Below are positions 22,122-31,934 of a DNA stretch of 64,000 nucleotides, in pieces. This stretch comes from Acanthococcus lagerstroemiae (lineage: Eukaryota; Arthropoda; Insecta; Hemiptera; Eriococcidae). Position numbers and translations under genes: made by a program. Positions within the stretch are counted from its first letter, which is position 1. Each line of letters starts with the position of its first letter. The notes beneath the pieces were generated by a model. It had not been told where the DNA came from. It ran no database searches and saw only the letters and a list, made by a program, of their open reading frames with translations. The stretch spans positions 69,198,914-69,262,913 of the forward strand of contig CM063109.1 of the NCBI GenBank assembly GCA_031841125.1, written 5' to 3'.

Positions 22122-22298
22122 AACAGACCAGACTTACTTGCAATATCAGAGGATGTGATGCCTCCTCATCATCCAATTAAGAAAAAACAACGGTATACGT
22201 CATATAATGCCGCCACAATGATCGCTGGTGGTGATCCATTGTTTGATCTTTATTTTAATGCCACCTTCATGTCTGTTCTTCTCAATCATGAATATTAA
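22122..22298 (+). other. Candidate 3'-terminal coding exon, unrecognised product
   Basis: TCTATTTCTGCTGCAG ends at 22121, a good acceptor. From 22122 one frame is open for 58 codons to a TAA at 22296-22298. The peptide (NRPDLLAISEDVMPP near its start, YNAATMIAGGDPLFD in the middle) has balanced, protein-like composition and mixed third positions, unlike most chance frames here. I do not recognise the family. It could be a last exon, an old transposase scrap or chance. No polyadenylation signal is obvious just downstream. Confidence 0.25.
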
Positions 22299-23040
22299 GT
22301 ATGCAACTCAGTTACTAAGCCATATGCGCTAATACCATACGACCGTGACTCCAGTAGCAGACTGTGATCCAGAAGGATAAAATCCTTTACATTCTTATGC
22401 TCCAGATTAGACCATCGCGCTGGTAAGAATTCTCATCTGGTCGATGGATGTTATTCACTCTCCTGCCAGGTGTAACATACTTTTCTTTGAGGCCTAAATG
22501 GCCCCACCTCTTATCCAAACACGGAAGTCTTCTTAAATATCTCCACGTGACTCACAAAGCAAATTCACGCGGCTGCGGTCTTCGTACGTAAAATGCTGAA
22601 CAGTCATGTCGTGCTCGCTTTTCCGCAGCATTTGACAAAGTCAATCTTAGTCAATCGTCGATCCATCAGACATATACTCGGAATAAACGCAGTGCGCCGA
22701 TCATCAACATGAGAGCATAAAAACTAAAGAGCACTCGGCACACTCCAAGAATTCAACTCGACATCTCAAACTTCTATACGAACTGCACAGTCATCTTGAA
22801 CACAATTCACTCCGACTGACGAGAGACGGCGCAAAATTGCCATCACTTCAAAGTTTATGAACCACCACCTGATGGATTGGCATTACATAGATTCCGCGAC
22901 TAATTAGAAAGCTTTGTTGAAAATCGCTACCTCTACCTTGACGTTACAAAAGTTACAATGTTGGGAAACTGGTAGCAATCTACAAACTGGCAGCCGTTTT
23001 GCCTGAATGTCACTTTATGCTTAGTTACAAAACGCCATAC
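22299..23040. other. Unassigned sequence
   Basis: Moderately GC-richer than average, with no recognisable gene or element. Confidence 0.35.
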
Positions 23041-23233
23041 TGAGAGAAATTTTATGTTAAAAATTACCAGAATTTCGGTAAGTTTCTGACGTTCGGTGAT
23101 TCCACGTAATTTTATCAAAATTTAATAGAATTACAGTAAATTTTATCAGAATTTTCAGTTCAATCGTACGAGAATCGCTGAACGTCAGAGGTTTACCATA
23201 ATTCTAGTAATTTTTACAACAAAATTTCTCTCA
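23041..23233. mobile_element. Inverted-repeat MITE, 193 bp
   Basis: TGAGAGAAATTTTATGTTAA at 23041 and the reverse complement of the right end (TGAGAGAAATTTTGTTGTAA) start arms of ~62 bp that continue through AAAATTACYAGAATT, GGTAA, TCTGACGTTC and GCGATTC/GTGATTC at about 80% match. Nearly the whole element is arm, with a ~65 bp centre of similar composition. No target duplication is evident. Non-coding. Confidence 0.85.
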
Positions 23234-23240
23234 TTGCACA

Positions 23241-23589
23241 GTAATAATCCATCGAATGGTGTTAAGAAGCTTACAAATTGTGGCCATTTTGCGTTACTTC
23301 TTGTTAATCGAGACCTTGTAGTAGTAATATTGTTGTAAATGGTACAAATGAATAAATACACATACCGTGCCTTTCTTCATTATTGTAAGTATTTGAAGAA
23401 GGCCGAGAAACACCTCTCAGAAGCTTCGTACTCAAGAAACGCAGATTCATAACACCGCATACCACTGTAAATTTCCTATTGTAAAATGATTGGCAAGTAA
23501 AACAAACTCTGGGCTGTTAGCTTAGTGTTTAATGGCCTTTAGTTTTTAGTCGAGAATAAATTCATCATTAGTATCACCACATAAAGCAA
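23241..23589. other. Unassigned spacer
   Basis: Nothing recognised. Confidence 0.3.
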
Positions 23590-23792
23590 TAGAGTCTTAA
23601 GCCTAATACTAACGAGTCGCGACTTGTCTAAAGCTCTGGACAGGATCTCAAGAAATCTTAGTAAATTTTAGTAAAAATTGAACTCGAGTTAATGAGTCTT
23701 AAAACTTTTAGAAGAATCTAGAAAAGAATAACTGCGTCCTAATGATTCATAATGAGTCTTAATAAGACTTCAATAGTATTTACAAAATTTTA
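23590..23792. repeat. Cryptic ~20 bp-period repeat, third block
   Basis: GAGTCTTAAGCC, ATGAGTCTTAAAACTTTTAG, AATGAGTCTTAATAAGACTTC and similar words recur, as in the 6.0 and 7.7 kb blocks. Confidence 0.5.
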
Positions 23793-23804
23793 AAGTGACT
23801 CATT

Positions 23805-24213
23805 CAGGGGCGTGAGAACTTTTCCAGGAGGTTTCTCAGAGTCTCTTTTCTAATTTTACTCTCAACCCGAAACCTGGAATTCGCCTTTTCGAGCATTACT
23901 TCAGAGATATCGGGGAGGAAGTTAGGGCTGTCTTAGCCCTTTTCTCATCTTGCCGAGAAACCGGTCTAGGTTGGAATGTAACGAGGTGCTACGTGGGCTC
24001 GAACCCGGGACCTCCGGATTCCGAGACCAGCGCGCTATCTACTTGGCCAACCAGACCCTCTTCTCAGAGTCTAGGAGGGGAAGTAAACTAGTGGGAAACA
24101 CTCTTCACTCGGATTTTTTGAGTTTGAATTCGAAAAGTAATTTTCCACGGGCAAACCGTAGGTTCAGCAGCTACTGCCCTCATTTACTCCTCCCCCTCTC
24201 CCGCTACGGGCCT
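23805..24213. mobile_element. Probable MITE interrupted by a SINE
   Basis: The left end reads CAGGGGCGTGAGAAC (23805) and the right end, reverse-complemented, reads CAGGCCCGTAGCGGG (ending 24213), an imperfect inverted repeat of the CAGGGGCG style seen in the 9.4 kb hAT MITE. Removing the SINE and one TSD copy (23845-24072) would leave a ~180 bp MITE, close to the size of the other hAT MITEs here. The 8-mers just outside do not match, so boundaries are tentative. Confidence 0.5.
23833..24072 (-). mobile_element. tRNA-derived SINE, second copy, with perfect 12 bp TSDs
   Basis: Same family as 17162-17386. On the minus strand, from 24060 down to 23845, it has the GGTCTGGTTGGCC start, A box TGGCCAAGTAG (24039-24049), B box GGTTCGAGCCC (23995-24005), the GGGCTAAGACAGCCCTAAC body palindrome and a CTCTGAAGTAATGCTCGAAA block. 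Flanking direct repeats TTCTCAGAGTCT (23833-23844 and 24061-24072) are identical. Head differences from copy 1 are few, and the A box has a G-to-A change that may weaken transcription. Confidence 0.93.
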
Positions 24214-24377
24214 GATATGTAATATGGATGGGGGATGCGGCTTATTTTAAACTTTTTCTTTGATGCCAATTTAGTATGAAAGATAATAACGTTAGGCTAG
24301 ATTTGTTCTGTACAACCAACATCGAATAGTTAGCATCTGTTATTAAGAGGCGTGGCGTGATCTAGTCCAGGACGATA

Positions 24378-24575
24378 CCTAGCAAGTTTTGTAGGAGGGA
24401 GGGGGGAAGACGGCAAAAACGCTGACCAGATAATATCTTTCAAAAAAGGCCCTCAATTTTCCAATTTTGCCGACAAGCTACGATTATTCTTCGAGTGTTG
24501 ATTTTTTGAACATGATGGGTGGGGGAGGGGCACCTCTCATATACTTTTTCCTTCCCCTTACTGCGACCTGGCATT
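24378..24575. mobile_element. Probable MITE of the TTGCCGA group
   Basis: CCAGGACGATACC on the left and CTGCGACCTGG on the right form a weak inverted repeat. The interior has GGGAGGGGGGAAGACGGCAAA and TTTTGCCGACAAGC, resembling the 9.4 and 18.3 kb elements. No TSD was identified. Confidence 0.45.
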
Positions 24576-25113
24576 ATTGTTAACGGATTGACATCACATC
24601 TGATTTGATTAGCAGCAAACAATAAGATACCAACTGTATAGGACATTGATCCTTCAAAACCCATTTGAAAATCCGACGTTTGTTCTCAACTGCAGGAAGG
24701 TCGTATCAAGCATCTAGGAATGCAGCAAAAAATCATGTGGCAAAAGAAAACGAGAAGAAAAGAGAAACATTAGAAATTACTTACGTACTGAGACCACGCA
24801 AATAATCTTTCAATTCAACCGAACTCACCTGAAACATAAGAAATGAAAACGATGAGATTTGTTGAAATATTTAATATTTACAGGTAAACTTTTTAAATAA
24901 CATTTTTAGTACTCGCAAAGAGGAAAAGATTTTCAAAAAGACTGTCATTTCCCCATCTGTCACTCAGACTGTCATTTAGAAAGGCAGTTTCTCAATCAAG
25001 CTGTCAGTGTTTGATAGTTTGCGTGTCTATCGCAGTCTGTCTGTGTGTTTCGGATCCTGAAGTGTTCTTCTTCATGGATGGGGTATGACGATTGACGAGG
25101 AGTTTTTAATACA
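24576..25113. other. Unassigned sequence
   Basis: Contains a small run of CTGTCA words (24943-25050, for example CATCTGTCACTCAGACTGTCA) and otherwise nothing recognisable. Confidence 0.3.
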
Positions 25114-25365
25114 TCCTGGAGCAGGGCCGGACTAAGGTCGTGAGCGCCCCTGGGCACTCGCTTAGAAGCCCCCTCCCCTTCGAGTAATTTCAAGTTGTAA
25201 AAAACGTCCACTTGGATTTTTTTTAAAGTTTCGTTTGTATTGGTTTTGAACTTGGGAGTTGCGAGTTGGGAGTAAATTTTTGTATATTATACTCGGAAAT
25301 TTCTCCGCCCCTAAAAAATGTTCCGCCCTGGAGGGCCCGCGCATTAATTCAGGCCAGTCCCCGAG
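25114..25365. mobile_element. hAT-type MITE, ~236 bp
   Basis: The left end is CAGGGCCGGACTAAGG at 25122, a classic hAT terminus. The right end, reverse-complemented, reads CTGGCCTGAATTAATGCGCG, an imperfect match, and AGCGCCCCTGGGC pairs with GGCCCTCCAGGGC further in. Flanking 8-mers TCCTGGAG (25114-25121) and TCCCCGAG (25358-25365) match 6/8. Older than the other hAT MITEs, judging by divergence. Confidence 0.7.
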
Positions 25366-27295
25366 TACCTTTCTCCGGAGTAATTGTTCTTTGACTTCAA
25401 CTCCAAAAAAATATATAAAAAAATAACTGCGATGAGATTTAAGGATTTTATCCCCAACAAAAGTAGCGAATTCAGTTAGTTTAGTAATGCGTTACTTCAT
25501 CAAGGAATTGAAACCAATAATCAAACAATGTTGAAATGAATCACATCGTGACCAGGCTGGTTCAGTATTACGAGACACACTGGAATATCTGCATAATATT
25601 GGAAATTGCGCCCTCAAATGTTGGGAACTGAATACTCAAATCTCACTCTGCCGTTCTTTTTTTGATCTCTTTCTTTCTTCAACTGTTAGGAACTCATTTT
25701 TCAAAACAGACAATCATGATGCACGAGTAATGTGGTTTTCAAGTCACAATGTTCGGTACTGATTATTTATTGATTTTACACATATTATACTAATAAGTAC
25801 GTACAATTTCCTCGCGCTTTCAGTCAGGGTTCGGGTGAAGGGGCACGAACCCCATTCAGGAAATTTTGTAACATTTGAGTAGTTGATTACCAAAAGTTCA
25901 TAGGAAGTTGGGGAAATTCTGAGGTTCAATCGGGAAAATTAATAAGACGAAACGAGCTTCTTCTTTTTTTATTTTTTACTTGTCAGCTGAACTTTGTAGA
26001 GTTCTAATCAGGATTTCTCACGTGTACACCCTTGAATATGTTCTTCACATCGGCTCTGCTCTCACTGTACAGGTAGCCGCTTCATAAATGACAGCAATTT
26101 TCTTTATATTATCACTAACTGAATTGTTAAATTTGCATGGCTGTTATTTAAGGGTCTTTGCTAACCAGGCCACCTCGTGACTGACTGTCTACTGTAATAA
26201 GATAGCTTTACCGCTTAGCCTCATCTTAGGGGTGATGACGTATTTCCATTGTGAATTTCACGTTCCACTTAATTTTAGTAAATAGTTCAGGAATTATTTT
26301 ACGCTTCATCACAAGCGTCACCGGCGCTGTCAGTTCTCAGAAAAGCTCGCTTTATCGAACTCCAAAGAAGGTAAGCGTTCGGCCTCGTGTCCTGTTTTTA
26401 TAGCCTATGTCATAATACGGTATGTTGCCAGTGAAACCCTCAAGTCTGTATATTCCTGCGAGAATACATACCAAAAAATTCGATTCTTTGTAGCTCAGAC
26501 TTGTTCCCGAGTATTCTGTGTTGAATCCAGAATGTGAAGAATGCATACGAAGAATTCACGAACTCTTTTTCTTTCTATTTTTCACGCCTAAGTCGTTATC
26601 CGAACATCCGAAATTGTACCACGATCATTTAGTTATGTATATGAAAAATACTCGGTATCATCATCAGTTATAAAGGTAAAACCGAATTCCATTATAATCA
26701 AACTGTGTCTTTTCGACTTCAACGTTTTATAAATAAATTAATATCCCCTGCTATCGTCGGTCGATCTTAATTTTTATTTGGACTTCTGCCGAAAGTTTCT
26801 CCGTTTCTCATCTTGACAGCTAATACAATGCTTTTCTATTTACTATTTATGTATCTTTATCCTTGAGCACCCCCCACGCAAGCATTTATTCGTTCAAACT
26901 TCGAATAGGGCTAGTATAGAAGTATAGATCTCGTGAAATCGATCCCAACCGAGTGCTGTAACCTTTTCAGCGCTCAATTGGCAGAAAAAGTAGCCCACGT
27001 CAGGTGAGAATTGGAAAGGCACGAAGGCATAATACACAGACAACCGGAATTAACAAAAGGTGGCCTGACACGACGCGTAATCGAAAAAAATCGTGCATTT
27101 TGTCATAAAAGCGTGAAATTTTGTACGTTTTAGTGATTACAAATATATAAAGATAGAGATCAATTTCAAGACTGGAGTTTATCCACAGTGATGGGAAAAG
27201 TGCGAGTTAACATCGGAGTTTAGTATACAACTAACATAGTACGGCCGAAATTGTGAAATGGTACGCACAAAAATTGAAGAAACGTGGAACTGCCG
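25366..27295. other. About 1.9 kb with no recognisable gene or element
   Basis: AT-rich sequence with short open frames that resemble nothing known. No inverted repeats or RNA genes noticed. Confidence 0.4.
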
Positions 27296-28557
27296 ACATG
27301 TTTTCAGTACCACCGAGTTTTACGAATAGAGGGGACGATAACTACCCCGAGCCGTTCCCCTGCGTCCCTACTTATTTATCCTTGGGAATTTTTTCATCCT
27401 CATTACCCTCACTCCTTAGATACCTTTATGTTCTTCTTTTCTTCACTGTTTTTTTTTGTATTTTCTTGACTTGAGAAAACATTTTGATGATTTATTGAAC
27501 TTCATGAGCCCTAATAAGGACAGTTTATGAAATTAACGCATCTACACCGAAAATCTGAAGATCACTGAATTTGTTTTTGGTATCAATTAGACAGTAAGTT
27601 TGAAATCGTGCAACGGAAGGAGGGGTGAAATTTTGAGAAATATAACAAGTATGTACACCAGTTAATAGGGTTTTCGAAGTCACTGAATTCATGTTTGGTA
27701 TCTGTTTGATACTTAATTTAAAACATTGGAAGGAGCAGAAGATTTTCAAGAAATATCATTAGATTTTCAAAGTCACTCAATTCATTTGGAGAGAAGGCAA
27801 TGATTTGGAAAGGAGCGGAGCACCGGAGAATCAGAGCAAGCCTTTATTGACCCTCTGGAGGGGAGTATAAAACGCAAAAATAAAATGTTGAAGGGTGGAG
27901 CGGAGTACTGGAGTGGAGCAACAAATTTTTGACATTCAAACATGCACCCTTCCCAATATTCAATATGTAATAGTATTTTTGGAGAATTATGGCCTTACAC
28001 CTTCACCAGTGTCACAGTTTCAACTTGGAGTAAAACTAATACCAAAAATAAATTCAGCGATTTTGAAAACCTGCTATTCGATATGCGTATTATATTTCTC
28101 GAAAATATTAATTTCTCCCTTCTCCCGATCCAAGGATCTTAAACGTTTCGCAAAAAACGAAGTCAGCGACCTTAAAACGCCCAGACACTGTGCAACAAAA
28201 TATTTAGACATGGCTACATATGGTCTATTCTTGTCTCTTACATCAAGTTAATGACAAATGGACCATATCTATCGACTGAGACTTATTTGTCTTCAAGCAA
28301 GATAATAGACAGATTTCCCGTGACGTCACACAGTGAGTTACTATCGGCAAAGGTTCCAGAGCGTGTCTAAATTAGGCCCTTATTAAAATGTTTTCTCAAG
28401 TCCATAAAGTACAAAAAAATTGGTATCTCAGGAGTGAGGATGATGAGAACGAAAAAAAATCCCAGAGATGGATAGGTAGAGATGTAGAGGAACGAATCAG
28501 AGTAATTATCATCCCTTCTGTTCGTGAAACTCAGTGATACTGAAAACATATCGAAAA
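27296..28557. repeat. 1.26 kb palindromic composite element (fam-D)
   Basis: The outer arms about 27296-27495 and 28371-28557 are inverted copies: both read TGTTTTCAGTA(C/T)CAC(C/T)GAGTTT ... GA(C/T)GATAA(C/T)TAC ... GACTTGAGAAAACATTTT on opposite strands, roughly 75-80% alike. Inside, fam-D units of about 125 bp (AAATTCAGYGAYTTYGAAAAC core) lie twice in minus orientation (27535-27785) and about twice in plus orientation (27900-28195), so the arrangement is mirror-symmetric around ~27.85 kb. The similar peptides readable on the two arms are a by-product of the inversion. Class unknown; no transposase. Confidence 0.7.
28202..28372. mobile_element. Possible small MITE inside the right arm of the fam-D palindrome
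   Basis: ATTTAGACA at 28202-28210 is complementary to TGTCTAAAT at 28364-28372, and the segment between has no counterpart in the left arm. That suggests a separate insertion of ~170 bp. The TIR is only 9 bp and no TSD is clear. Confidence 0.4.
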
Positions 28558-29099
28558 TTCTGCGTTTCCGCCCATAAGGCCGGTGTTAATGGATAACGAC
28601 ATTTTAGGGTAGGTGCGAAAAAATTAGGAGGGATATTTTTTGAGGCGAATCTAAAGGACTTTAATTTTCGTACGTACCATTTTACGTTTTCCAGCCATAT
28701 ACTAGGTTAGTCATAAGCTAAACTCTGATTTTGACTTCCTCATTTTCCACAACTGGATCCCGGGATCTGACGGGCGGGGTCTAACCAACACTGATTTTGT
28801 CTTTCAACAGTAACATACTAGATTTTGCGCTCTTACGACAAACTATATGATTCTTACAAAATTTGGCATTAATCAGCCGTACTAAGGTATGCCGTAGGTT
28901 TCGATCAAACGAACTTACCGGATAATTCGATTGTAAAATGTTTGTACGCAGTTTATAACATTAATGAACGATAATTCAATTACACTTTTAGCATATTCGG
29001 TAGCGTACAATACAGTTTAGTTTTCATTGTTGAATAATATTGTTTTGCACCGATGATAATCACCCTTGACGCTGTTTATGTAAATGCAGAGCCGACGAA
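28558..29099. other. Unassigned sequence
   Basis: No gene or repeat recognised. Confidence 0.3.
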
Positions 29100-29350
29100 C
29101 ACGAGACGAGGGCAAGAAGAGTTTGTTTTGAAATGCACACCCTGTAAGTACGCACTTCCGAATTTCAACCAATGATACTTTAAAAACAGAAGAGTCGAGC
29201 CTTTTGTAATGCGGTTAGCTTTTGTATATAAGACCCGGGGGACCTTTTGTCGAAGAAAAGGCTACAAAAGTTTACTCGCCGCGTCTGCCAGTCACGGATC
29301 ATTATCAACAACAGCCAACTTCCTTCTATTATAGTTTTTAACACAGACGT
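29100..29350 (+). promoter_or_regulatory. Possible core promoter / transcript start region
   Basis: TTTGTATATAAGACCC carries a TATA-like box (29225-29232), followed by GC-richer sequence (GTTTACTCGCCGCGTCTGCC) where a 5' UTR could begin. Upstream, CACACCCT|GTAAGTAC (29139-29154) is a donor-like site, so an exon could instead end there. No credible coding frame follows. I regard this as a lead only. Confidence 0.2.
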
Positions 29351-30640
29351 CTACTGGCAGATATAAGGCTGTGATTATTTTAGTCTTCCATCTCACCGAT
29401 GCTCGATCACCTTGCTTATTTTTCCTACGATCTAAGCGACTCGACGAAATACCGCGGAATTATAGGGAATTTATTCGAAGGAGAAAAAAAATTGAATTCT
29501 CTCGAAAGAAGAGTATTTGGATTTTCGTGAGGTACTTTATACAGAAACATATACGGCGATGCTGGAATAAAATATTCACTTTAGATATTATCTGAAATGT
29601 TTATTTGCATCATCGACGTGTAAATTTATTCCAGTACCGAAATGAAGTAATCGAAGTAAAATTTCTACCGAGGGACGCGACGTTTTCAGTGATGATTTTA
29701 TCTACAAAGAAGCTTTTCCTCCTCTTCTTTTCTTTTTCTATTTCCGGTAAAAAAGCGTATATCTACCTAAATGTTGCATACACGAGCGTCGGACGACAAC
29801 CAACCGGAGCCATTAAATTATTACCGAAATGTGAATCTAATTTTCGTGAACGCTCGGCGTTCTACTCAATGCAGTTCGGACGGTACTCTCGAGCGAGAAA
29901 CTAATCAAATTATTTTCTCTTAACAAAAAAAAAAAAAAAAAAAAAAAAAGCACAGTCTAAAGAGAAATTCGGTTTTACGACGGACGTGAGAAATTTAATT
30001 GAAATAGGACGCTATCGAAAGTGATTTTTTGAGTTTTCGGATGCATAGAACCGACATGGCCTCTTTCGCTTTATCGTGAGCTTTTAAGTGAATTTTTAAC
30101 GTGCTAATAAATTAAAGTGGGAGTGTGTGATAGCATACAGAAGGAAGAAGAGTAATCTAAACCACACGAAAAAGAGATATCTTTTTCAAATAATGAGGAA
30201 TTATTTCTCGGGTTTATCTACTTCCTAAAAATACGTAATAGTCTCGATAAGTGGCCTAACGTACGACACTAAACATCTTTCTCAGGTGAGTTAAGAAAAG
30301 CTGTAATGAGCCGATGCGTTATACATACACGATCCTCAAGGATAATGGAAATGTTTTCGCCAAAATTAACTTTCTGTTTAATTGTTCCTATACCACACGA
30401 CGTGTTGAAATATTTTTCTACACACTGAAAACGTGGCCTTCCCCTCCGTTTGAGGAGCAAATAAATTTCAGAATTCCAGATAGACAGGTAGCCAGCAAAA
30501 AAGCCGACCAGAAAGGTCTACGTAGACATACCAGTTCTCGGTACGTTATGAAAATAGCTGTATTTAGAGGAGAGTCGATAAATTGTACGCACCTAAAAAG
30601 TTTTCTGCATTCTGACAAGTCATCTATGCCTGAAAAGATC
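29351..30640. other. Unassigned sequence with a long A run
   Basis: The main feature is a ~24-base A run near 29926-29949. It could be the A-rich tail of an unrecognised retroposed sequence, but I see no matching direct repeats and no AATAAA just before it. The first ~100 codons of the open frame starting at 30314 have no similarity I recognise; only its 3' part belongs to the RTE fragment. Confidence 0.35.
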
Positions 30641-31230
30641 GAAAATCATACTGATTCACAAAAAAGGAATAAAAACTACTTGAGTAATTACCAATCAACT
30701 AGCTTTTCTTCCAATTTGAACAAAGTATTCATGAAAATCCTGAAAAATAGGCCTTATCCCTTGTTGGATAGCACCCAGCCGGTCGAGCAGGCGTGTTTTA
30801 GGAAAGGATTAGCCACGACAGATCATAAGTATCTATACGATAAATCAGATTGTAAAAAATGCAAACATAGAATTGCATTTGGTATTCGTCAACTTCTCCA
30901 AAATATCAGACACCATTAGCCACGAGTACTGATGGAATGCTCTTTGAATTCAGGTGATTAACGACAAAATAGTTAGGGTGCTGAAAGAGCTATATTGTGA
31001 TACACAAGCCTATGTAAAAATGATAGACCCGGATCCATTCAAACTGCAAGGGGTGAAACGAAAAGACCCTCGTCTCCGAATCTATTTAACGCCAGTTTTG
31101 AACAAATTTTCAGTAAAGTATATTAGGAAAAAAGGTATAAAACTGATGGGAGAGATTTAAATCATCCAAGATTTGCTGCTCGTGTATTGATACCTACGTC
31201 CAACAACTTTTCAAATCTCTTCGGATTTTT
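30641..31230 (+). pseudogene. RTE-clade LINE reverse transcriptase, degenerate fragment
   Basis: Readable RT blocks in order: NYQSTSFSSNLNKVFMKIL (family NYRPISLL...) near 30685-30740; QPVEQACFRKGLATTDH (QPVEQAGFRKGFSTxDH) near 30778-30828; then, in a shifted frame, FVNFSKISDTISHE (FVDFSKAFDT) at 30885-30926; VIKDG-type block VNDKIVRVLKELYCD near 30956-31000; GVKRKDP (GVRQGDP) near 31051-31072; and, after another shift, LNHPRFAARVLI (FADDVVLI) at 31157-31192. The QPVEQAGFRKGFS signature is typical of RTE elements. It is dead: at least two frameshifts, in-frame TGA codons after motif A, catalytic Asp of motif A changed to Asn, and FADD changed to FAAR. Endonuclease and 3' end are absent, so it is truncated on both sides. 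Confidence 0.9.
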
Positions 31231-31523
31231 CCTCAGCGTAAACATGTAGGAGGAAAATTTAATACAAAATGGAAAAAATACAAAATTTCCTTAATGGATA
31301 GTAATAGGGCACATAAGATAGGTAATTGTGCGTATCTGATATTCCTACATAGAAAATTTGAAGGAAAAGAGAAATAAGTAATAATATCAAGATTAAGGCA
31401 ATTTTACTCATTTTCACACTAAAATGGAAAATACTGTGATACCGAATTTGTCCTAATAAATACGAAAATTTCAAATGATATCCAAATCTTTCATCACCTG
31501 TATATTCAGCCATAAGGTCAATG
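31231..31523. other. Unassigned spacer
   Basis: Nothing recognised. Confidence 0.3.
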
Positions 31524-31531
31524 TGCGCAAA

Positions 31532-31926
31532 TAGGGGTTGCCACTTTTTTCGAGAATGATTTTCCATGACTTTTTCAGGTTTTCTGGGCCTATTTTTCTA
31601 TTTTTCCATAGTTTTCTTTTCTTTCGAACGAGGAAGGAAATATGGATTTTGGTAAGACTTTTTTTCTTTTTTTTTTCCTTCATAATCTTGATCATAATGC
31701 CAGCAAAAAAAGTACCTGACACTGATATTTTCTAAAGTGGGCAACTTTTTCCTTTTTTTTAACGTGGTTATGGTAAAATGTAATTGAATATAAACCATAA
31801 ACCCACTTTGTCATTCTGAGAATCAAAATCCAATGATTCGGATGAAATTCCATGACTTTTCCATGACTTTCCCTGACAATCCAAATTCCATAAGTTTTCC
31901 AGATTCTTCAGAAAATGGTAACCCTG
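31532..31926. mobile_element. MITE with (C/T)AGGGGTTGCCA-type ends, ~395 bp
   Basis: The left end TAGGGGTTGCCACTTTTTTC and the reverse complement of the right end CAGGGTTACCATTTTCTGAA form a ~25 bp imperfect inverted repeat. The interior is rich in TTCCATGACTTTTCC and TTTCCCTGACAATCC words, including TTTTCCATGACTTTTTCAGG near the left end. That layout is common in invertebrate hAT-like MITEs. The 8-mers outside do not match, so no TSD is claimed. Confidence 0.65.
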
Positions 31927-31934
31927 CAAAATTA

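Noticed and set aside
29225..29949. Processed retrogene running from the TATA-like region to the A24 run
   Set aside because: No coding similarity, no polyadenylation signal near the A run and no flanking direct repeats found.
31524..31934. 8 bp TSD for the 31.5 kb MITE
   Set aside because: The flanking 8-mers (TGCGCAAA and CAAAATTA) share only CAAA out of register, so I do not claim a duplication.
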